The position numbers and the translations under genes are program-made. Under the pieces are notes generated by a model. The model had not been told where the DNA came from. It made no database searches and saw nothing but the letters and a program-made list of their open reading frames with translations. Below are positions 1 through 8,500 of a stretch of 26,331 nucleotides of DNA, one piece after another; the first letter of the stretch is position 1; every line of letters starts with the position of its first letter. The stretch comes from Coptodactyla brooksi. Taxonomy: Eukaryota > Arthropoda > Insecta > Coleoptera > Scarabaeidae. The stretch is from positions 1 to 26,331 of the forward strand of contig JAWQRM010000218.1 of the NCBI GenBank assembly GCA_033557675.1. Direction: 5' to 3'.

Positions 1-76
1 GATGTTAATCCTAGGATATTTCGTCCATATATGAATTGTAAGTAAATAATTACTTTAATTATCCAAGAGAAAAATA

Positions 77-153
77 GACCTCTGAGCAGGATTTGAACCT
101 GCGACCTTTTGGTTTCACGCCAATGCTCTTACCAACTGAGTTATGCAGGGGTC
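77..153 (-). tRNA. tRNA-like sequence (tRNA pseudogene or SINE head)
   Basis: On the minus strand this folds as a cloverleaf. The acceptor stem ACCCCTG pairs with CAGAGGT at 6 of 7 positions. The A-box-like TAACTCAGTTGG lies in the D arm, the T stem GCAGG/CCTGC is perfect, and the B box is GGTTCAAATCC. The anticodon arm TTGG/CCAA leaves a 7-nt loop CGTGAAA, which would give anticodon TGA but lacks the universal U33; a shifted reading gives GAA, so identity is uncertain. A run of five T (minus strand) just downstream resembles a Pol III terminator. The weak D and anticodon arms suggest a decayed gene or a tRNA-derived SINE head rather than a working tRNA. Confidence 0.55.
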
Positions 154-234
154 CTCCCGCTCTTTTGAAAAATCTTCCTCTTGTGTTACCTGTTCGCAAC
201 CCGAATTTAATATGACTTGTGTGAAAGTCTAAAA

Positions 235-345
235 CAGGGGTCCCCAAAGTGGTGAATATTGACCCCAGGGGTCGATGTGACACTATTGGGAGTAAATTTA
301 GACTTGGGTGTCGAATGGGGGTCGATTGGGGTTCGATTCGGTGTC
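235..345 (+). repeat. hAT left terminus with subterminal GGGGTCGAT-like repeats
   Basis: After the 15-bp terminus there are four spaced variants of GGGGTCGAT (near 268, 307, 316 and 329: AGGGGTCGATG, GGGTGTCGAATG, GGGGGTCGATTG, GGGGTTCGATTC). Short subterminal direct repeats of this kind are where hAT transposases bind, so they are probably the old binding sites. That role is inferred from the family, not shown by the sequence. Confidence 0.5.
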
Positions 346-510
346 AATGAAAGGAGTTAAAATAATTACTAGTATCAAAAAAAATATTTAATAACACTAA
401 CAATATGACATCTTTGCATATTGGAAAATATTAAGGAATATATAAAGTCGAATCTAAAATAAGCGAACTGGTTTGTTCATCGCCATTAGGATTCTGTATA
501 TCCCTAATAT

Positions 511-660
511 ACAGGTTGTTTCGAAACTGATGGGCAAAAATGTAAGGGGTGATAGAAAACCGCTTGCTCTCCGCCCATGCATTGTATGGTGAAAATTGCT
601 TGTTTAGATGTTTTCTACCACCCCTTACATTTTTGCCCATCAGTTTCGAAACACCCTGTG
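511..660. mobile_element. Foldback MITE inserted in the hAT element
   Basis: The arms at 511-560 and 610-660 are near-identical inverted copies of about 50 bp around a 49-bp centre. They carry the same GTTTCGAAACTGATGGGC core and differ by only a few bases. The outer end ACAGGNTGTTTCGAAAC is the style of terminus seen on mariner-like elements, and TA dinucleotides lie close to both ends, but an exact TA duplication is not clean (TA on the left, TG then TA on the right). It carries no coding capacity: the 69-codon minus-strand frame is simply the palindrome read through. It lies between the hAT left end and its BED finger, so it inserted after the hAT element. Confidence 0.8.
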
Positions 661-733
661 TAGAACATGTCAGTACTTAATCAATGAAACATTACTTTTC
701 ACTTACTGATTTCAATTCCTTAGACAATATTTC

Positions 734-2334
734 GTGAAATATTTGAAATTTGGATTTATTCCTTCAGTAATAAATGAAACGAGGTCCAAGTGTCTTCTCT
801 GCGAAAAAACTTTTAGCAATGATGCAACGAAACCAGCAAAAATCAAAGATCATCTTCAAAGACTCCATACTGATAAACATGATAAATATCTAGAGTTTTT
901 TACAAAATTTAAAGAGAAATACATGCAAAGAACAAGTATTAAATCATTTTTAAAGCACGAGCCGAAGCTGATGAGCGAGGATTCATAGCCTCCTATACCA
1001 TATCACTCAATATAGCAAAAAAGGGAAAACCACATACAATTGCTGAGGATATCGTTATTCCCGCAATTAAGGTTGTGTCAGAGCTTATAAATAGTAAGTT
1101 CTCCATTCCACTTGATGAGTCAACTTTTGGCAGTTGTTGCATTTTAATGGCTTACGTAAGATATTTTGGTACATCTAAAAGTGAAATTATAGATGAATTT
1201 TTATTTGCAAAATATCCGGAAAGTGATGGAACCGAAATAACAATTTTCCAGCGATTGGAAGAATAATTGAATGCATATGATATTCCACTTACCAATATAA
1301 CAGCATTAGCTACAGATGGCGCACCTGCGATGGTCGGGCATTACAGAGGTTTCGCTGCTTTATTTAAAAAAAAGTTCCTGGTGTGCGCACTATTCACTGT
1401 ATCTTGCACCCTCTTAGAGCGCATCCTCTTCAATCACGATGGTTTGCCATGCTATGTAAAAAAAGCGATGAATTATTAAATCAATTTCTTGAATAGTGAA
1501 ATAATGTGGTTGGCAAGAGGGGAAAGCTTACGAAAACTTGTTGAATTGTTTGACTCAACTATAGAGTTGCTCAAAGATGTTAATTTGTGACGAACTGAAG
1601 AGAAAGAAGACTCATATTTTCTATTTGGCAGACATATTTGCAAAACAAATAAGTCTGCTAAATATAGAATAGAATTAAAATTGTAAATATGAATATTTAC
1701 AATTTTAATGATACTCAGACCCGTTTACAAGGTGAAAACGTCACGATTAGTCAAGCTCGAACAATTCTTTTAGGATTCCAAGTTAAATTAGGATTATTTA
1801 AATCTTCGTTCTTACGAAAAGATTTTCAGTACTTTTCAAATTGGCAATTGGAAGTACAAGATGAAGATTTGAAAATGTACTCCAATCATCTTCAAAAATT
1901 GGTCGATGATTTTAAAATACGCTTTGAGGATTTATAGAACATGCACATTTCAAGTTGGCTTATTTCGCCATTTGCTGCAGAAGTTGAAAAAGTCGAATTT
2001 AACTTGTGAGATGAATTTATTGAAATATCAGTTGATCTTGAGGCTAAGACGCTATTTAAAAATAGGACTAACTAGCTTTTGGACGAATATAAATGTTAGA
2101 CAAAAATATCCTACACTTTCTGAAACAATGATTCCTTCCTTGCTTGCATTTCCAAGCTACCCCATTTTATTACTCTTCTTTACATCATACATCACTTTTT
2201 GGAAAATCGTTTTGCTACATAGTTTCAATATATGTATAAATCTGTTCCAAATGATTACAAGGGGTGTTCGCCTCAAGTATTCAAGTATAAAATGCAATCA
2301 TATCTGTTTGCGTCCCAGGCTTCACAATGAGTAA
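734..2334 (+). pseudogene. hAT transposase pseudogene (BED finger, ZBED5/SCAND3-like)
   Basis: The fragment at 734-988 begins with a BED zinc finger: CLLC around residue 21, then HLQRLH about 20 residues later. A frameshift near 980 leads into ASYTISLNIAKKGKPHTIAED and then IPLDEST, holding the first catalytic Asp. 1267-1479 carries LATDGAPAMVGHYRG, with the second catalytic Asp. 1490-1590 gives VWLARGESLRKLVELFDST-type similarity. 1689-1937 gives the QGENVTISQARTILLGFQVKL region, and about 2070-2160 gives FWTNINVRQKYPTLSETMI from the C-terminal dimerisation region. The pieces are in family order but broken by stops and several frameshifts, and the usual His-rich segment after the second Asp is scrambled. 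It cannot make an active transposase. Assignment to the ZBED5/SCAND3 type rests on remembered family motifs. Confidence 0.8.
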
Positions 2335-2340
2335 ATTTTT

Positions 2341-2982
2341 TCTCGCTCTTTTTCTCATTTCTTTACATTGTTAGGGTTAATTATATTATATAATGTATTA
2401 GTGTAATGTCAATTGCGTGCGACTATATTTCCTGAATCTTTGTTTGCTGTTATTTTGATGAAATAACAGAGGACGCCTTGTTCACTCATTTCTGATGTTC
2501 ACCCTTTGAAATATCCTTCCTTATCTTTATTATTATGTAAGTATGTACGTATTCTATTTGGGTTTTTTAATAAACATTATTTTTATATAATGTTATGTTA
2601 TTTATCTTGAAAAATAATATAATGGAAAATATAATTAGGAATTTGAAGAACATATACTGAAATGTAGACAAAATAAAGTTGTCGATGAATTTTAGAATTG
2701 TACAAATATTACTTCAAAGTATTTAGAGGTAGAATTCTAATTAACCGCCACAAAGATCCAAGCAACTTTCCCGACCAAGAAAACTTCCTGTTGTATTATT
2801 ATCTAACCCTTTCAAACTTTGTGGTATCACATTGACACCACATTGATTTTGTTTACTTGCTATAGGGAATTTGCGTATAAGTAAATCAATGAAAACATTA
2901 ATGAAGCAACTGTGCAATAAGATAAAATTAAAAATTTGCATGACGATAATTCGGTGAGTAGTGTTATATTATATGAGAAAAT
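2341..2982. other. AT-rich sequence without a gene
   Basis: The only open frame, about 66 codons on the minus strand at 2741-2941, has no motif I recognise. The missing right end of the hAT element probably decayed somewhere here. Confidence 0.6.
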
Positions 2983-3190
2983 GAATCAAGTGAAGAAAGA
3001 ATTTTGAAAATCTTTGAGAGAGAAATAATTAGAACAATAATACATAATAAGACAACAAGTTAAAAGGAATACAGACCTTCAATGTATTGTGACAGATTAT
3101 ATTCTGGGAAAGAGGATATAGTAAGAATAATAAAGGCTGAACGATCATGTAGTGCGCGTGCGTACACAAGAGAGCGGAATGAAAAATGTA
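2983..3190 (+). pseudogene. LINE tail fragment (non-LTR retrotransposon C-terminus)
   Basis: One plus-strand frame reads SEERILKIFEREIIRTI, then a stop, then KEYRPSMY and GKEDIVRIIKAERS. The order and content match the region after the reverse transcriptase in many insect non-LTR elements, where an E(K/R)LRIFERKIIRKI block is followed by EYR, then EDIV..IK..RLRW. The reverse transcriptase is absent and the expected RLRWLGHV block has degraded. It is an old 5'-truncated or fragmented copy with at least one stop. The call rests on this short pattern alone, so confidence is moderate. Confidence 0.5.
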
Positions 3191-3677
3191 ATTAATAATA
3201 ATAAAGGGAGCAAATGCAAAATTAGATTAGGCCGAGAAATGAAAACTTAAAGATTACACAAAGAAAAAAAATGAAGACTGCCTTCCTCAATTTTTATAAG
3301 CTGAAAACACACAAACTGCAGAAGAAAAGCATTCTACAATTTCTACAGCTATGAGTTCTTAAATGGTTTAAATTAATTGAATACATCCTACTATTGATTT
3401 TACCTAATTGAATATAGTGGAATCTCACATAATCAGACACCAACGGGACCATTAACATATATCTGTCCACGGGGAAGTTACATAAAATATATTTTGAAAA
3501 AATGATATATAATAAAATAAAAACAACAAAATAAAAATTCTATCAAAGCAGTGATATATTTATAGTTAAGTAGAAGCCTTCTGTTTCTAAAGCATGAAGC
3601 TTGTATTTAGATCCATTAGAAATATCTTGTGCTTCAGCTAGATTTTCATACTGTGATTAATGTTAATTTCTCATATT

Positions 3678-3705
3678 TAGCATCATCAGGAGCGACGAAA
3701 GACAG
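3678..3705 (-). repeat. Inverted half copy of the hammerhead-like motif
   Basis: AGCATCATCAGGAGCGACGA here is the inverted partner of the 5' half of the motif at 3714-3760, so the two can form a stem around the short spacer at 3706-3712. It contains the complement of CTGATGATGCT but lacks the second half of stem II and the GAAA core, so this arm alone could not be a ribozyme. Confidence 0.55.
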
Positions 3706-3713
3706 CCTTTCAT

Positions 3714-3760
3714 CGCTGTCTTGATGATGCTAACTTGGTTAGCAAAACATGCTTCGAGCA
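3714..3760 (+). ncRNA. Hammerhead-ribozyme-like motif, core mutated
   Basis: The order is TTGATGA (canonical CTGATGA), then a perfect 6-bp stem II GCTAAC-TTG-GTTAGC, then AAAA where GAAA is required, then a short stem III region ending in TTC and GAGCA. The first core base and the G of GAAA are changed, so self-cleavage is unlikely. Stem II differs from the other copies (GCTGAC/GTCAGC) but pairs by compensating changes. The downstream sequence to about 3990 shares GCCAAAGGTTCCAAA with 15015-15029, which ties it to the same family as the 14.8-kb copy. Confidence 0.5.
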
Positions 3761-3990
3761 TCTTCTCTTCAAATGTTGGCGTAGTGGTGATTTCGTTTTT
3801 ACTGTGTTACAAAGCCAAAGGTTCCAAACCCTCAACTTTACTAAGCTTTGTTATAGTTTCAGCTACTGTGGACACTCTAACTACTGTAGAGCATTCACTA
3901 TTCACTTCAACTTACCTGCTGTTTCTCAGAGATGTACTCCATAGGTCCAAATTGGTTTGAGCGCAGATTAGTTCAGAAGGAGCTTATTGC
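3761..3990 (+). repeat. Terminal-repeat remnant downstream of hammerhead-like motif
   Basis: This carries GTTACAAAGCCAAAGGTTCC at 3808-3827, nearly repeated at 15008-15027 after another hammerhead-like copy. An upstream stretch, TTGGCGTAGTGGTGATTTCG, resembles TTTTGGTGTAGTCGTGACAT after the 14309-14356 copy. Such shared flanks suggest one retroelement family, most likely Penelope-like. The two overlapping open frames here are not recognisable proteins. Confidence 0.45.
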
Positions 3991-4593
3991 TAATTGACAA
4001 CTATGACTGTTTTCTCATCAGCCAATATAACTTATTATATTGTGACTCAATATGTTACCATTTTGCGAAGATATGTTTTTACCATGTTAGAATTTTGTTC
4101 TAATGCATACCGAGACATACTATTCACGTTTTTAAGTTGTTGGCTATTGAATTGAACTTAAGAACAATTTTCTCTTACTGTAAATGTGGCGTGAACGGAT
4201 TTGGCTTCATTGGTTCTCATTCCTCAGTGTTTCAGGCTTTGTTGTGTGTTATTCAAATTCTTTTCCAGAATTCTCGATTCACTTTCAGTGTTTATGTGTG
4301 ACGAAAAGCTATCAGCTAAGTATAGTAGGTAGAAGGTGGACCAGTTCATTCTCATGTGGCACATACGGTAGAACGAGAAACAAGTCGGAACTTCCATTGT
4401 GATTTTCAACAAAGAAGTAGTACACATTAGACTGAATTTTCATATATGGTATATGGGACGTGGTAGCATATTTTATAGCATATTTTTAATTTATTTAGCA
4501 TATATTATGCCAGGCTTTATCAAAAGCTTGTCTAATATAAAAATGCTGCTGTATCTGTCCTTTACGATATCTTCTTATATATTCAGAACAAAA
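3991..4593. other. AT-rich sequence without a recognisable gene
   Basis: Short open frames on both strands overlap one another and show no known motif. I see nothing supportable up to the TA duplication at 4594-4595. Confidence 0.55.
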
Positions 4594-4595
4594 TA

Positions 4596-4652
4596 TACAG
4601 TTCGAGGATATTTTCCGGTACCGCACGGCTTTTAAGCCGCGCCCGCAATACG
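4596..4652 (+). repeat. Left TIR of mariner copy 1
   Basis: This arm pairs with 5943-6000. Over its length it differs from the reverse complement of the right arm at only a handful of positions. Confidence 0.9.
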
Positions 4653-4870
4653 TAGTGGGGGGAGGGACCTGTGCGTTGAACGGCTAGAGGCAAGGTCAGT
4701 CGGGTCTGGCACTTGAATGGTAGTATATCGTACAGGGAGAATATCGTACTTACATAAAACTTAGAAATATCTCCCTTTAAATGTCATTGGCATTAAATGT
4801 TGATTACACAAAAGGATCATAAATTTATTCTTATAAAAGGCAAATAAAAAAATATTCTAAAATAAAAATC

Positions 4871-5793
4871 TTAAAACCTCATTTGAACATAAAAAATAAT
4901 ACTAAATTGTTGAGATGCCAAACAGTAACCTAATCTATCATAGAAATTTCTTCTAACATTAGAAAGTATTTCAGGTGTGAGAAAGTTAGCTGTTTCTATT
5001 ATTTTAGTTCTCATGCCATCCAGATTTTCTGCTCGCTCGTGGCTGTACACGACCTCTTTCAAGAAGCTCCACAAAAAAAGTCATTTGGGGTAAATCTGGA
5101 GATCTCGTTGGCCATTTAATATCCCCTTTCGCATTATGTGAAACACCATCCAGGTCTATTTCGGGAATGTTGCGAATAACAAGCAGTATTTGCGTATCTA
5201 ACAATTCTACGTATTTCCGGAAAGTTAAGATCCCATCAATAAAAAATGGCCTGTTAAATGGTCACCGAGAATTCCTGTCCGAACGTTCAGTTTTTGCGGA
5301 TATTGAGTACGAACAGGAAAACTTTTATGCACATTTTCTCGCGACCAATAACGAACAACAGCGGGATTGTGTTTTCCATGCAATGAAAAAGCAGATTCAT
5401 CGATGAATACAATATTTTGAATTAGGTTTTCATCCTCATTTATCTTTTCCATTACTTGCTCACAAAACTCCATCCTTCGAATATTATCCTCGTGAAAAAT
5501 CTCTTGACACTTACCGACTTCATAGCTCTTGTATCCGTGCTTGTGTAAAATATTCCGTACAGTTTTACTGTCCCTTCCCAATTCCCCGCTAATACGTTTG
5601 GACGATTTGTGTTGTCCGAAATGTCAAAATAACTTTTCTCAAACTTCTGAATAAGTCTAATAATAGTTTGTCTAGCAGGAGCGAGCCTCCCTGCAAAAGA
5701 TTGTACGAATAAATCATGGCAATCGCTTGCAAACCTTCCACCGTAATACCACTCGATAAGTTGGAATTTTTCTTCAGCGGTGTACATATCCAC
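4871..5793 (-). pseudogene. Mariner-like transposase pseudogene, copy 1 (DUF4817-type N-terminus)
   Basis: The minus-strand start at 5793 (MDMYTAEEKFQLIEWYYGGR) opens a helix-turn-helix domain of the DUF4817 type, with the QTIIRLIQKFE helix about 45 residues in. A frameshift near 5580 leads into KTVRNILHKHGYKSYEVGK. Then comes FIDESAFSLHGKHNPAVVRY with the first catalytic Asp, and LNVRTGILGDHLTGHF. The next fragment has DGVSHNAKGDIKWPTRSPDL with the third catalytic Asp, then a C-terminal helix region ending at 4871. The stretch that should hold the second Asp (QQDGCPAHN in copy 2) is deleted here, so it cannot catalyse transposition. The total of about 307 codons is shorter than the usual 340-360 for the family, in keeping with that deletion. 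Confidence 0.85.
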
Positions 5794-5942
5794 TTCTTTT
5801 AATTATGTTCACTAGAAATAGATGTGCTCTGTGTGCTAATCAACGGAATAATGCCCGTAATGCCACGACATCGGCAATATGACTAATTGGGGGTACTGCG
5901 TTTTCGCTATGAGTCCCGCTGACTATGTTCTGGCAAATATCC

Positions 5943-6000
5943 TCGTATTGCGGGCGCAGCTTAAAAGCCGTATGGTACCGGAAAATACCCTCGAACTGTA
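5943..6000 (-). repeat. Right TIR of mariner copy 1
   Basis: Inverted partner of 4596-4652. It contains GCGGGCGCAGCTTAAAAGCC and ends CCTCGAACTGTA before the TA duplication. Confidence 0.9.
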
Positions 6001-6170
6001 TAATACCTTCAGATAGAGAACAGAAGCTATGTATAATATATATACAATTCAGAATTTACTTTAATTTTTATATCAACAAATTATATATTAATTGCATGCT
6101 AAAATATCCAATAAACACCTAAAACAAACCCTGAAGGGATGATGCTGAAACCGACGATCGATATCAATTT

Positions 6171-6620
6171 GGTGACAATTGTCGAGAAGAGGCGTCCCAA
6201 CGAGGAGTGTAAAAGGCCTTGTAATACGCTTTCTAAGTGTTCCGGATGTTTGGGGTTATAACACGGAGGGAGTGCGTATTGTCATCTTGTTGTTGGGTTT
6301 AAGCGGGCAACCCGAGTCTCCCGAGTCGCCGAGGGGGCGTAAAGGGAAAATCATCATATCAATAGCTTCCCACTCGTTGAGTTCACTACAGTCCGCACTA
6401 AAAAGAACCGTAAAGTGCCTCGCTTTAGGTCTAACCTTAACACTACTGCGTCTACTAAGCGGTTAGCACGCTCACGAAGAAATGGAAAGCACACCGTGCT
6501 ACCACGATCGTGGGCATTAAGTTTCAGCCAATTAACTGGTAGTGTTTTGTGCATCGGAAGCGTTTAGCCCTGCATACAGTTGAGTGATTGTTAATCGTTC
6601 CTAGCACGCACCTGCTTAGG
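6171..6620. other. GC-richer island, no recognised gene
   Basis: Base composition rises clearly above the flanks, with many CG dinucleotides. Translation in all frames gives only short basic or low-complexity stretches with no family I know. It is followed at 6660-6720 by several TAATTAA/TTAATTAA homeodomain-type cores. It could be a conserved non-coding element or an unknown repeat; nothing here decides between them. Confidence 0.35.
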
Positions 6621-7382
6621 AATTTATCCACAGGAGGTTGTTATAAATATTTGAATAATGTTAATTAATGCATCAGGTTATCCATGTTTTCGCCGTGCAG
6701 GTAATTAACCTCGAATTAAATAGATATGCTAAGTTGAATAAATAATTATTACAGTTTTATTTTGTATTTATTAGTCATTTTAAACCCAAAGAAATATGAA
6801 ATACTTTTTTCATTAAATACAAAATTTTTAATTGATCATGTTTGTTGGCAAAGAGAAATATGTAATATAAATAGAATACATATTTTTTGATTACTACTGT
6901 TAAAACACCATTGCGTTCTTATAATTTGCTTCGCTATTAAAAAAGTGTGAAACAAACAAAAAGTGTGAGTTAATTTGAAGTATCTTAAATCAAAATTTGT
7001 TCTTATAAGGTTTTTGACATTTTATTGCAAATGAAATTGCGTTGAAACATTCCTCATGAATCTTTTTGAATGTATGCATGTCATTCACCATTTATTGTAT
7101 TTTGTGTTTTACTTTAGTCGGAGGTTCTGTGTCAGCAGGAATGGAACATAGTACAATCAGAAGACTATTTTTCCACAATCAGTTACAGCTGTCTAATTCA
7201 AAAAATTCACATTTTTGTTGCCTTGCTGTGTATTAGATACGTGGAGCTGAGAATATTCTTAAGTTATGAAATTACAAAATATATAATGATAGATACATAG
7301 ATAGTATTAATTGAGTGAGTGAAGTTTTCGACTCGCTATTTCGATCAAACAGGCAAGATACAAATTAAACAGTTTTTACCAC
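6621..7382. other. AT-rich sequence without a gene
   Basis: No open frame longer than background, no protein similarity and no clear inverted repeat. There are a few TAATTA-type motifs near the left edge. Confidence 0.55.
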
Positions 7383-7405
7383 TTAACCAAACCAGGAAAT
7401 TAACT

Positions 7406-7449
7406 GCTCGATGCAACTTTCGCTGATCACGTCAGCATCATCGGTAGCG
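7406..7449 (-). ncRNA. Hammerhead-ribozyme-like motif (left arm)
   Basis: On the minus strand: stem I strand GCTA, core CCGATGA (canonical CTGATGA), 5-bp stem II GCTGA/TCAGC, intact GAAA, short stem III region, cleavage-type triplet ATC, then GAGC. One core base is changed (U to C at position 4 of the conserved domain in common numbering), which would be expected to impair cleavage. Confidence 0.5.
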
Positions 7450-7483
7450 ACCGGAGACGAAATAAAATTCGTATGTCTCTGGT

Positions 7484-7527
7484 CGCTCCCAGTGATGCTG
7501 AGATGGTCAGCAAAATGTGCATCGAGC
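7484..7527 (+). ncRNA. Hammerhead-ribozyme-like motif (right arm, degraded)
   Basis: On the plus strand: GCTC, then CAGTGATGCTGAGATGGTCAG (core shortened, stem II GCTGA/TCAGC retained), AAAA for GAAA, TGTGCATC and GAGC. Stem I GCTC/GAGC pairs perfectly, but the catalytic core is broken. Confidence 0.45.
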
Positions 7528-7599
7528 AGTTCATTCCCTGGTTTGGTTAAATACATATATATATACGCTTTCTTAATTAGATCTGTTCTTCTAACATTT

Positions 7600-7825
7600 T
7601 GGTTTAAGGTTTACGTGTTTTTTATACATGCACTAAAAGCCCATGATACGTTGCTAATGGAAGGAAAAAGTATTTATTCGCTTGTATTTTGAAGACGAAA
7701 ACATACCGAAATATGGTGAATGCAAACTGACATTCATTTTTGAGGAGTTTTCTACTGGTACATCACACATATACCGGAAAGTTAAAAGGGGTAAACTACC
7801 CTTAGTTTTTTCGAATAATTTAAAA
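7600..7825 (+). repeat. Left long TIR
   Basis: It pairs with 9473-9715. The apparent 61-codon frame at 7682-7867 lies inside this inverted repeat and is not a gene. Confidence 0.75.
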
Positions 7826-8500
7826 ACTACTCCATCGATTTTGACGGCGTTAAGTACACATATATAGGTAACACGTTAAAAAATATTAGTTACGTGTTTT
7901 TTCGTATTCTCTGCAGACCACCTCCCGCGAAGTTACGGAGGATCTTATATACCCTCTTCCTGTAAGAATAACGTGATAAAACTGTTAGATATTTAAAAAA
8001 TACTTTGAAGCAAAATCGTAAATTAGTCACACAATAAGATATTTGTAGTAAAGTAAGGCATTTACGACATTTAGGGATGGTTGGGGTTAACTACCCTAAT
8101 AAAAATTAATTTTTTCGCTGGTGGTACTTGCTGCTTTTGATGAAATTTAGCGCAGTATTTGTTTTCTGTGTGACGTAAAAACCTTTAAAGAGATTTTTAA
8201 GGATATGAAATTAGGGGTAGAAAGTACATTTTCACCAATATTTCGAAAACGAAACCTGTTATCGCAAAATTTAAAAAGTTAATTAGTATTCTTTTTTAAT
8301 TCTATTTTATAATAAAACAGATGTATATATATCTATATATGTTTCAGCATTATGCTATTTTCAAGACTCTTGAAAACAGCGTAATGCTATATGTTAAATT
8401 TAACTTTCATTGTGCACCAGCTACTATTTATGTATCACTAACCGAGTCCTTATAGAGTGTAGGGTTATTTCAGTCGCGCCTTTAAAAAGTTTAAAAGTTA

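Larger units (their letters stand above)
235..2340 (+). mobile_element. hAT (Charlie/ZBED-like) DNA transposon, decayed
   Basis: The left end at 235 reads CAGGGGTCCCCAAAG, which matches the CAGNGNTCCCCAAA terminus typical of hAT-Charlie elements. It is preceded at 227-234 by GTCTAAAA, a plausible 8-bp target site in line with the NTCTAGAN preference of that group. Behind it is a GGGGTCGAT-rich subterminal stretch and then a BED-finger hAT transposase remnant on the plus strand. I could not find a matching right TIR or the second copy of the 8-bp duplication, so the right boundary is only where protein similarity fades. A foldback MITE sits inside it at 511-660. Confidence 0.75.
4596..6000 (-). 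mobile_element. Mariner/Tc1-type transposon, full-length copy 1
   Basis: The ends TACAGTTCGAGG (4596) and CCTCGAACTGTA (6000) are inverted copies. The inverted similarity runs about 55 bp inward through GGTACC and GCGCCCGCAATACG. The element is flanked by TA at 4594-4595 and 6001-6002, the target duplication used by the Tc1/mariner superfamily. The length is 1405 bp. The minus strand carries the transposase remnant. Copy 2 of the same family lies at about 23087-24279. Confidence 0.92.
7383..7550. repeat. 168-bp foldback with two opposed hammerhead-like motifs
   Basis: The left arm starts TTAACCAAACCAGG and the right arm ends CCTGGTTTGGTTAA. The arms are about 80 bp with perhaps 20 percent mismatch and meet around 7461-7471. 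Each arm holds one hammerhead-like sequence reading towards the outside. No coding capacity is recognised. Confidence 0.85.

Noticed and set aside
431..640. 69-codon minus-strand frame with a repetitive-looking protein
   Set aside because: It is the foldback MITE read through; the two arms encode each other's complement.
1906..2334. 142-codon open frame on the plus strand
   Set aside because: Mostly the wrong frame of the hAT transposase C-terminus; only a short stretch near 2070-2160 matches the family.
2741..2941. 66-codon minus-strand frame
   Set aside because: No motif, AT-rich, no neighbouring evidence of a gene.
3721..3960. 79-codon frame with hydrophobic segments, possible small membrane protein
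   Set aside because: It starts inside the hammerhead-like motif and overlaps another frame; the sequence is explained as retroelement non-coding DNA.
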